Below, piece by piece: positions 25,007-36,997 of a stretch of DNA of 64,000 nucleotides (position 1 is its first letter; each line of letters opens with the position of its first letter). Source of the stretch: Phaeosaccion multiseriatum (Eukaryota; Ochrophyta, other classes). The notes beneath the pieces were generated by a model, which was not told the DNA's origin, made no database searches, and saw only the letters and a program-made list of their open reading frames with translations. The stretch lies in the NCBI GenBank assembly GCA_965112735.1, contig OZ218955.1, positions 1,364,001-1,428,000 on the forward strand, read 5' to 3'. Position numbers and translations under genes: made by a program.

Positions 25007-28000
25007 ATGAGCTCCTCTCAACCTCCGAAACAAGCGGATCCTGAAGTAGTACCAAAGGCAAGGGCCATGCAACACCCGGGTCCCGAAGTAGTAGGAGAGG
25101 CAAGGACCAAGCAAGGCCCGAAACACCAACTGCTCATCCGCGCTCGGCAAGACTCTCAGACACCACCCGACAGCAAGAGGCCAGGCGAGCACGAGAAGGA
25201 GCAGGAGCAGGAGGGGGAGCAGGGTACAAGGCTGCCTCAGCCGTCCGAGTGTTGCCGCCCAAAGGACGAGCCAGTCACAGCGCAGCAGCACGAGCAGCAG
25301 CGCGGGCAGCGTGAGTACAGTGCTTCCCTCTCTGCCACGTCATCCCTCCTGCGAAGGACTCGTTCTTCAGACGGGGGGGGATCTGGGGGAGGAGGTAGAA
25401 GAAGCAGGGGCGTGGGGGGGAGGGAGGCTGGCAGTTGCATTAGCAGCAGCAGCAGCAGCAGCTGCAGCAGCAGCTGTAACAGTAGCAAAGGGCCCACTAT
25501 CAACGAACGTCAAAGCGAGACAGCGTTAGGCGGGGGGGGGCAACTGGAGGAGGGGCGGTTGGCTCGAGGGGCAAAGGGGAGTGACGAGCAGGAGGAGGAA
25601 GAGACCAAAGAAGGAAGGAGGGACAAGGGCAGGAGGTGGTGGGTGCGCGTGTTGCGGAAGGCAAGGAGCCTATTTGGGGGGGGGGGGGGGGAAGGAGGAG
25701 GAGGAAGAGGAGGAAGAGGAGGAGGAGGAGGAGGAAGAAGAAGATGAAGAAGAGGAAGAAGAAGAAGAGGATGAGGATGAGGAGGAAGAGGAAGAAGAAG
25801 AGGAGGAGGAAGAGGAGGAGAGGAGCGAAGAAAGGCACCCCATGAACGCGAGCAGCAAAAAGAAGTGGTGGAGCAGCAACTGCCTTCCTCGAAGAAAGAG
25901 ACGGAGGACGGAGAGTAGTACCCACTCGGAGCCCGCCTTCTCTTGGGGCCAAGCAGTAGTAAGAGGAGTGAGGGGGGTAAGGGGGGTAGGCGGGGGGAGG
26001 AGCAAGTGGGGGAGGTCGCGGGAGTGGAGCGAGGCCACCTTCGATCCTTCCGTTCAGCTCGACGGCACGGATGGACGCGAGACAACCGGCACTGGCAGCA
26101 CTCGCACCTCTTCATCGCAATCGATGCCCCCAGCCCTAGAACCTTCCCTACCGGCGTCATTGTCTTCGCTGTCACTATCCTCCTCCTCCTCCTCCTCAGC
26201 GCCTTCACCATCGCCTGCACCCGGCGCTGCTACTGGGGCAGTCATCCCCAACTCAAAGGGAGGAAGAGGAGCAATGGGGGAAGGAGGTGCGGGTGAGGGC
26301 GCTGCTTTAGGGGGTTCTTTTGGCAGCGTCCACTCAAAGGGAGGAAGAGCCGTGCTAATGAGGTCTGGTGGTGGTAGCTCTTTCGGCAGCGTCCACTCAA
26401 AGGGGGGAAGAGCCGTGGTGGAGGGTGGTGGGAGTTCTTTTGGCAGCGCCCAATCGAAGGGAGGAAGAGTCGTACTGGTTCAACCAGGCGGTGGCGGTGG
26501 TGCTTCTTTCGGCAGCGCCCACTCGAAAGGAGGACGGGAAGTAGTGGGGGGAAGAGCGGCTGGTGGAGGGTCTACTTTTGGCAGTGCCCAATCAAAGGGA
26601 GGGGCTTCGTTTGGCAGCGCTCAGTCAAAGGGAGGAAGAGGCGTGCTGGGGGTGCCAGCTGGGAGAGGTGAGTCCTCTGGCAGCGTCCACTCAAAGGGAG
26701 GAAGAGCAGCGGTGGAGGGAGCTGGTGGCGATGGTTCGTTTCGCAGCGCCCAGTCAAAGGGAGGAAGAGCAGTGGTGGCTGTGCCAGCTGCCCCTGCTGT
26801 TGCTGCTGCTGCTGCTGCTGCTGCCCCAGTGGTTGAAGCACCGGTAGCGGAAACACCAGCTGTAGTCGAAGCGCCAGCCGACCCCAAGCTCGAGCCCGAA
26901 CCCCAGCCCTCCGAATCAACAGACGACAACAGTACGCATTGTTCCTACGAACAAGAGGAAGAGCTGCCGCCCCAGGAACAACATCAATATGAGAGCGAAG
27001 ATGGGTCCTACCTACACCGCCGCATCATCACCCCCCTCGAGGAGGGGGAGGCGAGAGGCTTGGACAGGGAGGAAGACAACTCAACAGTAGGGCCTCGGAC
27101 CGGCAGCAGCGACGCCCCCCTGGAGAGTAGTAGCAGTGCCCCCCCGGGGATGAGTACCGCCAACCTTCGAATCACCGTTCCCGCTCGACCCGCCTCACCA
27201 CCCATACGCACGCACCCACCCACACGGACCCCCACCCCGGGAGGGCTGCCGTCGGGTTTCGGGTCAGGGTCGGGGTCTTGGTCATCAGGGTCGGGATCGT
27301 CCCACAAGAGAGGAAGAGCCAAGACAAGCCGAGTACCGCCTCCACCGGGGAAGCTGCCCGACCTGCAAAGCTTTGCCAACGCCATGCGGGAGCTGTTCAA
27401 AGCCCCGGGGGGTGCGGAGCTCGCTGGGGCGTTGTCTCTGCTGCGAGAGAGGGAGGGACAGGCGCGGGCGTCTGAAGATGCATTTCGGGAGAGGCAACAA
27501 GACGTTGTTGCGCAGGTGGGAGTGTGTGTGTGCGTGTGTGTGGGAGTGTGTGTGTGCGCGTGTGTGTGTGTGGGGGGGGGGGGGGGGGGGGGTGTGCGTG
27601 AGTGGATTGATGGGAGTGTTTGTGTGTGGGTGTGTGGGTGAGTGGATTGGTGGGAGTGTGTGTGCGGGTGTGTGGGTGAGTGGATTGGTGGGAGTGTGTG
27701 TGCGGGTGTGTGCGTGAGTGGATTGGTGGGAGTGTGTGTGTGGGTGTGTGGGTGAGTGGATTGGTGGGAGTGTGTGTGTGGGTGTGTGGGTGAGTGGATT
27801 GGTGGGAGTGTGTGTGTGTGGGTGTGTGGGTGAGTGGATTGGTGGGAGTGTGTGTGCGGGTGTGTGGGTGAGTGGATTGGTGGGAGTGTGTGTGCGGGTG
27901 TGTGCGTGAGTGGATTGGTGGGAGTGTGTGTGTGGGTGTGTGGGTGAGTGGATTGGTGGGAGTGTGTGTGTGGGTGTGTGGGTGAGTGGATTGGTGGGAG

Positions 28001-29656
28001 TGTGTGTGTGGGTGTGTGGGTGAGTGGATTGGTGGGAGTGTGTGTGTGGGTGTGTGGGTGAGTGGATTGGTGGGAGTGTGTGTGTGGGTGTGTGGGTGAG
28101 TGGATTGGTGGGAGTGTGTGTGTGGGTGTGTGGGTGAGTGGATTGGTGGGAGTGTGTGTGTGGGTGTGTGGGTGAGTGGATTGGTGGGAGTGTGTGTGTG
28201 GGTGAGTGGATTGGTGTGTGTGTGTGTGTGTGGGTGCGTGCGCGTGTGGGTGGGGTATATATATATATATCTTTTGTGTGTGGTTGTTGCGTGTGATTAC
28301 AAATTTTCTGTGTGTTTGTTTGTTCTCGTATTTTTAAAATTTTCCTCTCCTTTTTATGTACTTACATTCCACGGCTACTCCTCCTACCCCTCCTCCCTCT
28401 TCCCTCTTCCCCCCGTCCTCGTCCTCCTCCTCCTCCTCCCCCTCAGCTCCGGGCTCTTGCTTCCCGTCGCGAGGACCGCAGTAGCGGAGGAGCAGGAGGA
28501 GGCGTCGCTTGCTCGTCACCAAAGATGCGCACCAAGGTCACCAAGAAGCTCCTGCCCTCACTGGAGGCGGACCTGCTGCAGGCCGGCGATCTGCTGAGAA
28601 GAGACCACCTCAAGGTATGTCAATGGGTGGGTGGGCGGGTAGCAAGTCCATGGGTGGGTACGTGGGTGGGTGCGTGGGCAGGCGTGGATTGGCAGGTCAA
28701 TGATTATGCGTGCGTGCGTGTGTCTGTGGATGGGTGTGTGCATGGGTGGGTGGGTAGGGGGATGGGGTGGGTGAGTCTGGGTGGATGGGTGGGAAAGTGT
28801 GCGCGTTGAGGTGTGCGTGCGTGGGTGGGTGGGTGGGTGGGTGGGTGCGTAGGTGAGTGTGTGGGTGGATGGGTGAGTTCTTGGTCTGAGGAACTTTGTC
28901 ACTGCGTTGAGGGAGTGTGGGATATTGGGGTTGAGTCGCTGCGTGGTCTGTCTTTTCTCTCTCTCGCTTTCCAGTCACCCTCTCTCCCTCTCTCCTTCCC
29001 CTTCCTTCCCTTTGTGCTCCCCTCCTCTCTCTCTCTCTCTCTCTCTCACGCTGACTCACTGCCCTGCGGTTGGCTGCTGTGCACACACAGGTCGAGCAGC
29101 TGAGGCTGCACGTGCAAACCGTTGTGGCCCGATACGAGAACGTGTTGCGGCTGCAGCGACTCGAAGGACCACCTTCACCTTCGCCGTCTTCATCGTCCTC
29201 ACCATCCTTATCCTCGTTGCAGCGTACCCCTAAGGGCGGCCCTTCTAAGGGCGGGCGTCCGCCAGAGCCTAAGGAAGAGGAGGAGCTGAAGGAGAAGCAG
29301 CAACAAGAGAGGGGTCCGGAGGAGGAGGAGGGGGGTGCGGGGAAGAAGGAGAAGGAAGGGGACGAGGAGCACGGGCGGAGAACGACAGTCCCCAGCAGTA
29401 TGGGAGTGAATGTCCAGTCCATGGTGTCTCGCTTCGAGCGTCGTTCGCCTCTGTGGCGCTGCAAGAAGTGCCACGCCCCGTGCCTCGAGGGGGGAGGCCA
29501 TCACCATCACCACCCACCGCCTCGCTCTGAAGTGGGAAGCGACGGAGGAGAGCGGAGAGCCCTGTTCCACGGTGGGGGCGGAGAAGAATCCGTACGGTGA
29601 GGATAACGAGTGTGGACCGTGTGTATGTATGCGTGTGTATGCGTGTGGGTGGGTAG

Positions 29657-29687
<31 letters not shown>

Positions 29688-30227
29688 TGTGTGTGCACAT
29701 GGGGTGGGTTTTTCTATAGGTGTTTGCTGCCGGGGGGGGGGGTTGGTTTGGCCTGGCCCGCTTGCTTCTTTTTCCAACTCCTCCCCTCTCTCTTCCTCCA
29801 TTTCTCTTCCTTCATCTTGTACGATACTTTGTGTGTTTTTTTTTGTGCACTGATCTTAATCTGAACCATCCTTCCTTTTCTCATGCACCACCCACCCCTC
29901 TATCCCCCCCCTTTTTTGGCCGTCTTTTTACCTTTATTGTTTCGTACTTCAGGCCGTTTCTAAGCCAGGGATCGAAGCCTGCCACACCAGGAGGAGGAGG
30001 AGGAGAAGGATGCTGCTCGTGCCCCCCTCCTTCCGCGCTGCCCGTGGGAGGGGTGGGAGCCATGATCGTCGCTGTGGCAGCAGCAGGGCACCACCGAAGG
30101 GCATTCCTGCTGAAGCAAGCCGAGGCCATGACTGGCCGGGCCAGACGCCTGCAGACGCGCACACTGTTTAAGAGCGACAGCAAGGTCTTTCTGATGGCAG
30201 TACAGCAGCAGCAGGCGCACCAAGAGA

Positions 30228-30286
<59 letters not shown>

Positions 30287-31087
30287 GACAGCGAGTGCCA
30301 GCAGGGCGACGACGGTGACGACGACGGTGGAGGTGGCGGTGGTAGCGGTGGCAACGGTAGTGCAAGCAACAATACCGCTCCTCCTGCGTACGTAGACAAC
30401 GACTACGAAGAAGGCGGTGATCAGCACGAGCAACACCAGCAGAGGCAACAGCGCCAGCGGACTAACGAGTCTTCCATGAACGGCCTCTATCACGGGCCGG
30501 CAGTGAAGTCCGAACGGGCAGCAGAGGGAGGGAGACCGGTCACCCCAACCACCACCGCCGCCGCCCACGCGGCCGTTCCTCTTCGTCACGGCGTCGAGCG
30601 AAGGTTCAGACAGAACAGGAGCAGGAAGAAGACCAGGAGTCCATTCTCGTCGGGCAGGAGGGAGCAAGTGTTCACTTCCATGCCCACTATTCACGAGAAG
30701 AGGGGCAGTAGTGGTGGTGGTAGCGGTAGCGGAAGTGCCAAGAGCGGCGGGCGGGCCTTGGCTGCGGGCCAGACGAAGCTAGCAAAGCCCCGAACTAAGA
30801 AGAAGAGGCGGAGCACGACGGCAGCCAACGGAGGGGGTGCTGCAGCAGCAGCAGGAGGAGGAGGAGGAGGAGGAGGAGGAGGAGGAGGAGGAGGAGGAGG
30901 AGGAGGAAGAAGAAGAGAAGACGACGACCTGGGGGATGAGCTTGATTCTGCCAATGTTCAAGACTACCCCTCGATTCCGACCGGCAACAGCAACAGCACA
31001 TGCACCACCAGCAGCAGCAACGGGATAGATGCTACCTACAACGACGACGACGAAGAGGCGGAAGAGCTACAGCCCGAACTAGCCTGA
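25007..31087 (+). CDS. Large low-complexity protein with SKGGR repeats, unknown function
   Basis: Four exonic blocks join in phase: up to 27515, 28447-28614, 29091-29596 and 29953-31087 (stop TGA). The first block is open in one frame from the ATG at 25007 to 25747, then in another from inside 25581 to 27515. The change falls at a 16-base G run (25676-25691), where a one-base difference would join both, so the annotated 5' part is provisional. Visible features: an acidic Glu tract (about 25695-25835); eight or nine copies of an FGS(V/A)(H/Q)SKGGR motif (26270-26770); a coiled-coil-like stretch (KLLPSLEADLLQAGDLL, then VEQLRLHVQTVVARYENVLR); a CKKCHAPC mini-knuckle followed by five His; a Gln run (30230-30285); a Gly run (30850-30910); and basic KKKRR patches that suggest nuclear location. 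No enzyme domain is recognised. Intron 27516-28446 is a 38-bp minisatellite. Confidence 0.7.
27516..28260 (+). repeat. 38-bp minisatellite inside an intron
   Basis: About 16 units of 38 bp, each starting GTGAGTGGATTGGTGGGAGT and continuing as GT-rich sequence, fill most of the intron that starts at 27516. A poly-G run (about 27571-27591) lies at its start. Every unit carries a perfect donor-like GTGAGT. Unit-to-unit variation is limited to GT versus GC/AT changes and small length shifts. Confidence 0.95.
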
Positions 31088-32175
31088 GCAAGCAGGCATG
31101 CCTCTATTCGTTGAGATAGCTATGGCCCGGCCTGTTCAGATAGGACGTTTGAGACGTTTCAGACGCCTTGCCGCTCGTGTGGTCTCTGTGGGCTCATCGC
31201 CCCACCGCCTCCTCCTTCCCTTCCCACCAGAAGGAGCCAGAAGGAACGAAGGAGGCGAATCCTTCACCCACGGAACTCTACATCTTTCCAACGCATCCTC
31301 GCTCGCCCTGCACAAGCAAGCCAGGAAGCAGGAGGCGACGACATGGCTCTCTAGCAACATGGCCTGTGTCCAATGCCCAGTGAGTGGGATGGTGCGTGGT
31401 GTGATGAGTGTGTGGTGCCGGTGTTGATCCGCTGGTGATATGCATGGTGGAGATGCTGTTGCTCTGTTGTTGGTTGCCTGCCTGCCTTTTCCGTCTGCAA
31501 CAAGGAAGATGGGTGGCGCTCGAGTCTGTTTAAAGCGTGCAGTGCACACACGATTTCCCCCTTGTTTTGCTTCTCTTGGTTGCCTCGGGCTGTGGGGTGA
31601 TGCGGTGAGAGTGAGAGTGAGAGGTCAGGAGTGCCGCTCACCGATTGTACATATTTGACAGTATATATATAAGAGCTGGGAGGGGGGGGGGGTTGGTGCG
31701 TGTCGAAGGAGCGACACTTTCATTATTCTTGTCATATACATGAGATATATGAAGTACTTCAGTATGTGGTGGACGAAAGGAGAGGCATGTGGCGTTCCCC
31801 GAGACTGCATTTATATTCAGTCTTTGTTCGGGTTTGGCCACAGAAGCTTTTTGGAAGATGCAATATCTTTCTCATTATGAAGAAAGATCATCTGACGGGC
31901 ACTCCTGGCATAATGGTCTAATACACATTACCCTATACACCTGCAACTGAGAAGACCATGGGGTGGGGTTGGGAGTGAGGTGGGGGAATACAGAAGACGC
32001 CTGCATCTGGGAGAGGGCCTGCCTTCCCTTCCGTTCACTCCTCTTTCATCTTCTCTCTCCTGCTGCCATGGCAGGAAGTCTTCAATTGTTAGAGAGGCAG
32101 GGAGTGAAGTGAGGCTGCTGCTGCTGCACTACTGGCGAAAGCTCATTCAGTAGTGTTGTCGTTGTAGTAGTAGTT

Positions 32176-32227
<52 letters not shown>

Positions 32228-33324
32228 CCGAAGCAGTAGTCGTAGTAGTAGTAGCAGTAGAGTAGTAGGAATAATTGATTCGTTGGATTCTCTTAGAGAG
32301 GGTGATACCTTCCTTTCAACTCCTGCTGCTAAAAGTCTTTTATCCTCGTGACAGTCAGGTGTACATTTGGTCGATGGGAGGCCAAAAGCACAACAATACT
32401 CACTGCGCTGTTTTTGTCTCCTAAGCTTGAGCCCTCCTCGCTTCTCTCCCCCATGCTTGCTGTTGACCTCCTGCGCCCCTCCATCTCCCTCTCTCCCCCT
32501 TCTCTTCTTCTCTCGTTCTCCGTAAGAGCCAGAGCCCTAAAGCCCCAAGCCCTACACCCGCCACATGGATGGCAATGGATGGCCTGTCCTCCCCCTCCTC
32601 TCTCTCTCCTTCGCCACACCGCTGCAGAAACATCCACATATATTCATCTAACCCCCTGGCCTTCCACCCCACCCCACCCAACCCCACCCTCAGACCGATC
32701 CCCAACAGCGCTATACAATTCTCGCCATGTCTTGTCTGGCAGCAGAAAGACCACCCCCCGCGCCCTCCCCTTGAAGACCCATCGCTTCGAAGAACCACAT
32801 CCTTGACGAACATCGCGAAGCTTCTCTTCTCTTCCTACCGATGCCCCCCAAAACTCCCTCCTTCTCACCCTCAATCCTCTCGCTCACCCATCCCCCTTCC
32901 AATATAGTAAAAATAAAGGGTTTGGGGGTCATAAAGTCTGCTGCAGTGCTGCTCCACCCCCCAGTCCCTCCGCTGACCCCTCCCAAGGCCTCCTTCCTTC
33001 ATACCACCGCTGAGCACCGTATGCGTCGATGGCAGTCGATGGTAGGAGACACAAGAGAAAGCACTAGTCCGCCAGGGAGGGAGCTTCCCCCACCGAAGAT
33101 GGACGATTAAAAACAATCTTGCCCACTCCCGTCTCCTTCTGCCCTTCACGCACGCACTTGCCTCTCAGACTCTGCAAGGCCACGTTTCTCCCGCTCATTG
33201 CCGATCGATCCTCCTCTGGTGACATTCAGTGACTCCTCCCCATCCACCTACATCTCCATTCTTACATTTCCTCCATCCCTAATCACGCATCCCTCCTCCC
33301 AGCAAGAAAGTCCTGTCCAACAAC
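31088..33324. other. Intergenic region with (GTA)n array
   Basis: This lies between the 3' ends of the plus-strand low-complexity gene and the minus-strand COX5B-like gene. It includes the presumed 3' UTRs, an A/T-rich TATATATATAAGAGC stretch near 31662, and a GTA/GTAGTT array at about 32158-32265. The rest is C-rich on the plus strand. Short open frames here (for example 31136-31549 minus) resemble nothing known. I support no gene. Confidence 0.5.
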
Positions 33325-33729
33325 TTAAACCTCGGTGGTCTCCGGCACCTTCTCAAGTTTAAAGTACTTGTCAATGCTGGAGACCCACGCAATCTCCCCC
33401 GCCTTGAGGTTAAACCAGTACACGGCATGGGAGGCAGCGTCCTCGAAGCCAACCACCCGCTCCTCCAGGTGAGATGGCACCTGAATAGGCTTCTCCAGCG
33501 TCCCGTGGTCGGCAGGTGGCAAGAGCCCCCCTGACGGCGCAAAGGCAATCTTCATCTCACGGAGCTCGTCTCCCGTGGCAATCTCCTCGGGGATCCTCCC
33601 GTCGTTCTCGCTCATCTTGTCGATCAAGTTGGCCCTCGCTGCCGATGCAGTAAAGGCACGACGGCACAGAGTGCTGGCAGCCGGCCGAGCTGCTGTTGAA
33701 GCCAGCCTCTGTGCAACTGTGGAAAGCAT
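33325..33729 (-). CDS. Cytochrome c oxidase subunit 5B (Vb)-like, zinc ligands absent
   Basis: An intronless 134-aa frame. The first 35 residues (MLSTVAQRLASTAARPAAST..) are Arg/Ala/Ser-rich, as in mitochondrial presequences. The rest follows the COX5B plan: ATGDELREMK helix, then VPSHLEERVVGFEDAASHAV, YWFNLKAGEIAW and DKYFKLEKV. COX5B is a nuclear-encoded peripheral subunit of complex IV on the matrix side. Canonical members bind zinc through cysteines just after R-(I/V)-VG and in a CxxC before the final YKL. Here those positions read GFED and WVSSID, and the mature part contains no Cys at all. The gene is head-to-head with the coiled-coil gene, 181 bp apart. Family call is good; whether it is still part of complex IV is inferred. 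Confidence 0.82.
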   Translation of the reverse strand: MLSTVAQRLASTAARPAASTLCRRAFTASAARANLIDKMSENDGRIPEEIATGDELREMKIAFAPSGGLLPPADHGTLEKPIQVPSHLEERVVGFEDAASHAVYWFNLKAGEIAWVSSIDKYFKLEKVPETTEV

Positions 33730-33910
33730 GTTGATGGGACCTAAGGGCAGGGCAAAGGCAAGAAGTAGGTGTGTGTGTTATGTTTATGTCTCTTTCTCTC
33801 TCAGAAACACCGCCCTCAGACCCAAGGGGGAAATCCATCGACCTGAAACTCACGTTTTGCCTTTTGCTGCCATCGACAGTTGAGTGATAGCTGATCTTAT
33901 CCCTGCCGCT
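33730..33910. promoter_or_regulatory. Short divergent promoter region
   Basis: Only 181 bp separates the start codons of the COX5B-like gene (-) and the coiled-coil gene (+). The shared 5' UTR and promoter space must lie here unless 5' UTR introns exist. The sequence has a CTCTTTCTCTCTC tract near 33790. No TATA box is evident. Confidence 0.5.
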
Positions 33911-36900
33911 ATGTGGCACGAGCTCCACGAGGAGGGCGAGGCAGTCTCGAGCGAAGATGAGTACAGTGATGGAGCTGACGTCCATGCCCTCGCAAGGGCG
34001 CCAGCGGCGGAAGGTTACCAAGGAGGAGGAGGGAAAGGGCCACGCGCCAAGTCGGGGCGGGATGACGACGAAGCAGAGGAGCCGACGCTGGCCAGCATCA
34101 CTTCAGACTTGTCCAACCTGTGCGTGCACATGAACAAGCTGAAGGACGAGGAGAAACAAAGTCATGCCGTCTCGTCGCCACCCCCGCTAGCCTCTCTGCG
34201 AAAGATCAAGCCAGGAGCAGTGAGGAAGCGAAATGCTCCCGCCCTGTCTCCCTCCGCAAGCAGCACTCGATCCTCTCCTCCGCGCACGCACTACCACGAC
34301 AGAGAGAGTGCCGCTGGTCATCAAAGCGACTCTGGAGATGCAGGTGAAGGTGAAGGTGCTGCAGGTGAGGCTGGAGGGGGGCTCATCGAGCGAGCTCGGA
34401 TGTTGGTGGCTGCCGCAGAGGACGTGCAGCGCTCCACCCTCGCCGCCGCAGAGCAAATCGCAGCGATACGAGGAGGGCAAGTAGTGGTCGACAAAGCCAC
34501 CGGCAGTCACAAATACGTCAGTGCGGACCTGCGGCAGAAGATGCGCCAGCGAAGGGAGCGTACCAACGAGGCCATGCGAGCTGAGCAGTCCCTCCCTGCC
34601 GTGCCAGAGAGGCCTCTGTCCGATGTGCCGCCCGACCGCGGGCAGGGGTGGAGGAAGGTGAGAGCAGTTTTCATCGGTTTTTGTGGAGTTGGTGGGCGCT
34701 GGAGTACCATGTTTGCACCGTCACACACACACATGTTTGAATGTGGAGCGACCCCCCCCCCCCTTCCACTCACTGCCACAGCTTTGATGGATTTGCTTTC
34801 CCTCTTTCCTGCTACTTTTAACATCTTCACCTTTTCCCCTTCACTTCGTGGGGCGTGGTGGGTGTGGGTACAGGTGTGCCGCGTGTCCGTAGTCAAGGGC
34901 TCTAACCTCGTCACTGTGATTGGAGGGTCTTTAACCAAGCCCCTGCCTAAGGAGACCGAGGTGTGGGTCGATGGTGCAGTGGCGGGGGTAGTGCTGAGAA
35001 TGGACGGGCCGGCGTGTCTTGTCCTCCGGGCGGACTACGCCAAGCAAACAAGCTTGGGGTCTGTGCTCTACGCAAGAAGTGGTGCAGGAAAGGGCCAGGG
35101 CAAGAACAAGAGCAGCAGCAGCGGCAGCAGCAGCGGCAGCAGCAGCAATCAACCTTCAACAGTGGTGGGGGTTCGTGAGCAGATGACATCCGAAGGCGAG
35201 GGCGATTGCGAGTATAGGTCTCCCGCTCAGACTCTAACTACTGAGGAGGGAGGAGACAGCGTCGGCAGCGGGATGGGGGTCAGGACGATTGGTGCTTGTG
35301 ACGTGTTGAGTGTGTGTAGCAGCACCAGCAGCACCAGCAGGAGCAGCAGTCAGCAGAGGTGGCAAGGAAAGTCCCTCCAGGTCGGTGCGAAGGGGGGAAG
35401 GGGCAAGCATGCAGAGGAGGAAGAAGACTTGGAGCACGCTGGCGACGGATGTAGTACCAATGATGATAGTGGGCCCTTCTCACAGCAAGCGGAGAGAGAG
35501 ATGGAGGAATTCATGCGCAAGAAGCAACAGCAGTTGGTGATACAGCAGCAGCAGCAGCAGCAACGGGGAGGCAAGGAGAGGGGCCTTGGTGTGGGCACCG
35601 CCGCTTTGCCCCCGACAGACTTCGCCACGAGTGAAGCGATCAAAAAGGCGAATGAAAGAGTGCGCAAGAGCAAGCTGGAACAGGTACTGTACGTGATACA
35701 TGTGTGTATGTTATGTAGTGTTAGTCACTCCCTCACTCACCCACTGACTCACTCCCTCTTTCCCTCCCTCTGTATGTCTCCTCTTTATTCCCCTCTTTCT
35801 TTCTTCCATACACCCTCCCAGCGACAAGCCCGTCTGCGTAAAGAGAAGGCCAAACGGGAAGCAGCCCAGAGCAAGGCGGAGGCCGAATCCAAGACCCAAG
35901 AGCTGCTGCAAGGGAAGCGAAAAGCGGCTGCCCTGCGCATTGCTAGTCAGCGCAAGCAAGAGGCATTGGCGTTTGAGGAGCGGCATCAGCGAGAGGTGGA
36001 GGAGGCGAGGGTCAAGGAAGCACAGGTGAGAAGAACAAGAAGCCAGGGGGGGGGGGGGGGGGGCGCAAAGGGGGTGACGCACGCACACACACACGCACAC
36101 ACACAAATTCTCTCTCACACACACAAACACACACACTCTTTCTCTGTGCCTCAGGCTCGAGCTATTGCGACAGCCGAGCAGCTCGCGGCAGCGGAGAGGG
36201 TAGCCCGAACCACGGCGCTAAAGCTTCAACGCAAGAAGGCCCAAGAGGTGGGAGGGAGGGAGGGAGGGAGGGAGGGAGGGAGGGAGGGAGGGAGGGAGGG
36301 AGGGAGGGAGGGAGGGAGGGAGGGAGGGAGGGAGGGAGGGAGGGAGGGAGGGAGGGAGGGAGGGAGGGAGGGAGGGAGGGAGGGAGGGAGGGAAGGAAGG
36401 AGGGAAGGAGGGAGGGAAGGAGGGAGGGAAGGAGGGAGGAGAGAAGGAGGGGGCGGCAAAAGAAAGACACGGCAAAGAGCATGTACAGGGTATCGCAGCC
36501 GCAGCTGTGTGTATAACTCTTTGCTATTGCTAGTACGTAGCCTTAGGTAGTAGCAGCTAAAGCTCAAACTTTTCGCGCCCACTGACTCACTCACTCACCC
36601 ACCCACTCACCCTCGCCAACTCATCCACTCACACACTCACACACTCACCCACGCAACTACTCACGCACTCACTCACCCACTCACTCACTCATCTACTTGC
36701 TCACCCACTCTTATTCACAGATGGCTGCAGCGGAGGCACAACTTCACAAGCAGAAGCAGCTCGAGGCCGTTTTGCGTCCCCAGATACATACACGAGAGCG
36801 AACAATACGTAAGGAAAACAACAAACGTCGACTTGAGGCAGAGCGACAGCGGGAGCGGCTGAGGGAGGAGGAGGAGAGGGAGATTGAGGATAAGATTAAA

Positions 36901-36962
36901 GAGTACGAGCGGAGAGCCGTCAAGGGAGGTGTGGGGGGAGGAGGGGGAGGAGGGGGGAGGAG

Positions 36963-36997
<35 letters not shown>

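Noticed and set aside
31136-31549. 137-codon minus-strand frame
   Set aside because: It lies antisense in the presumed 3' UTR, has no conserved motif, and is likely to be chance in GC-rich DNA.
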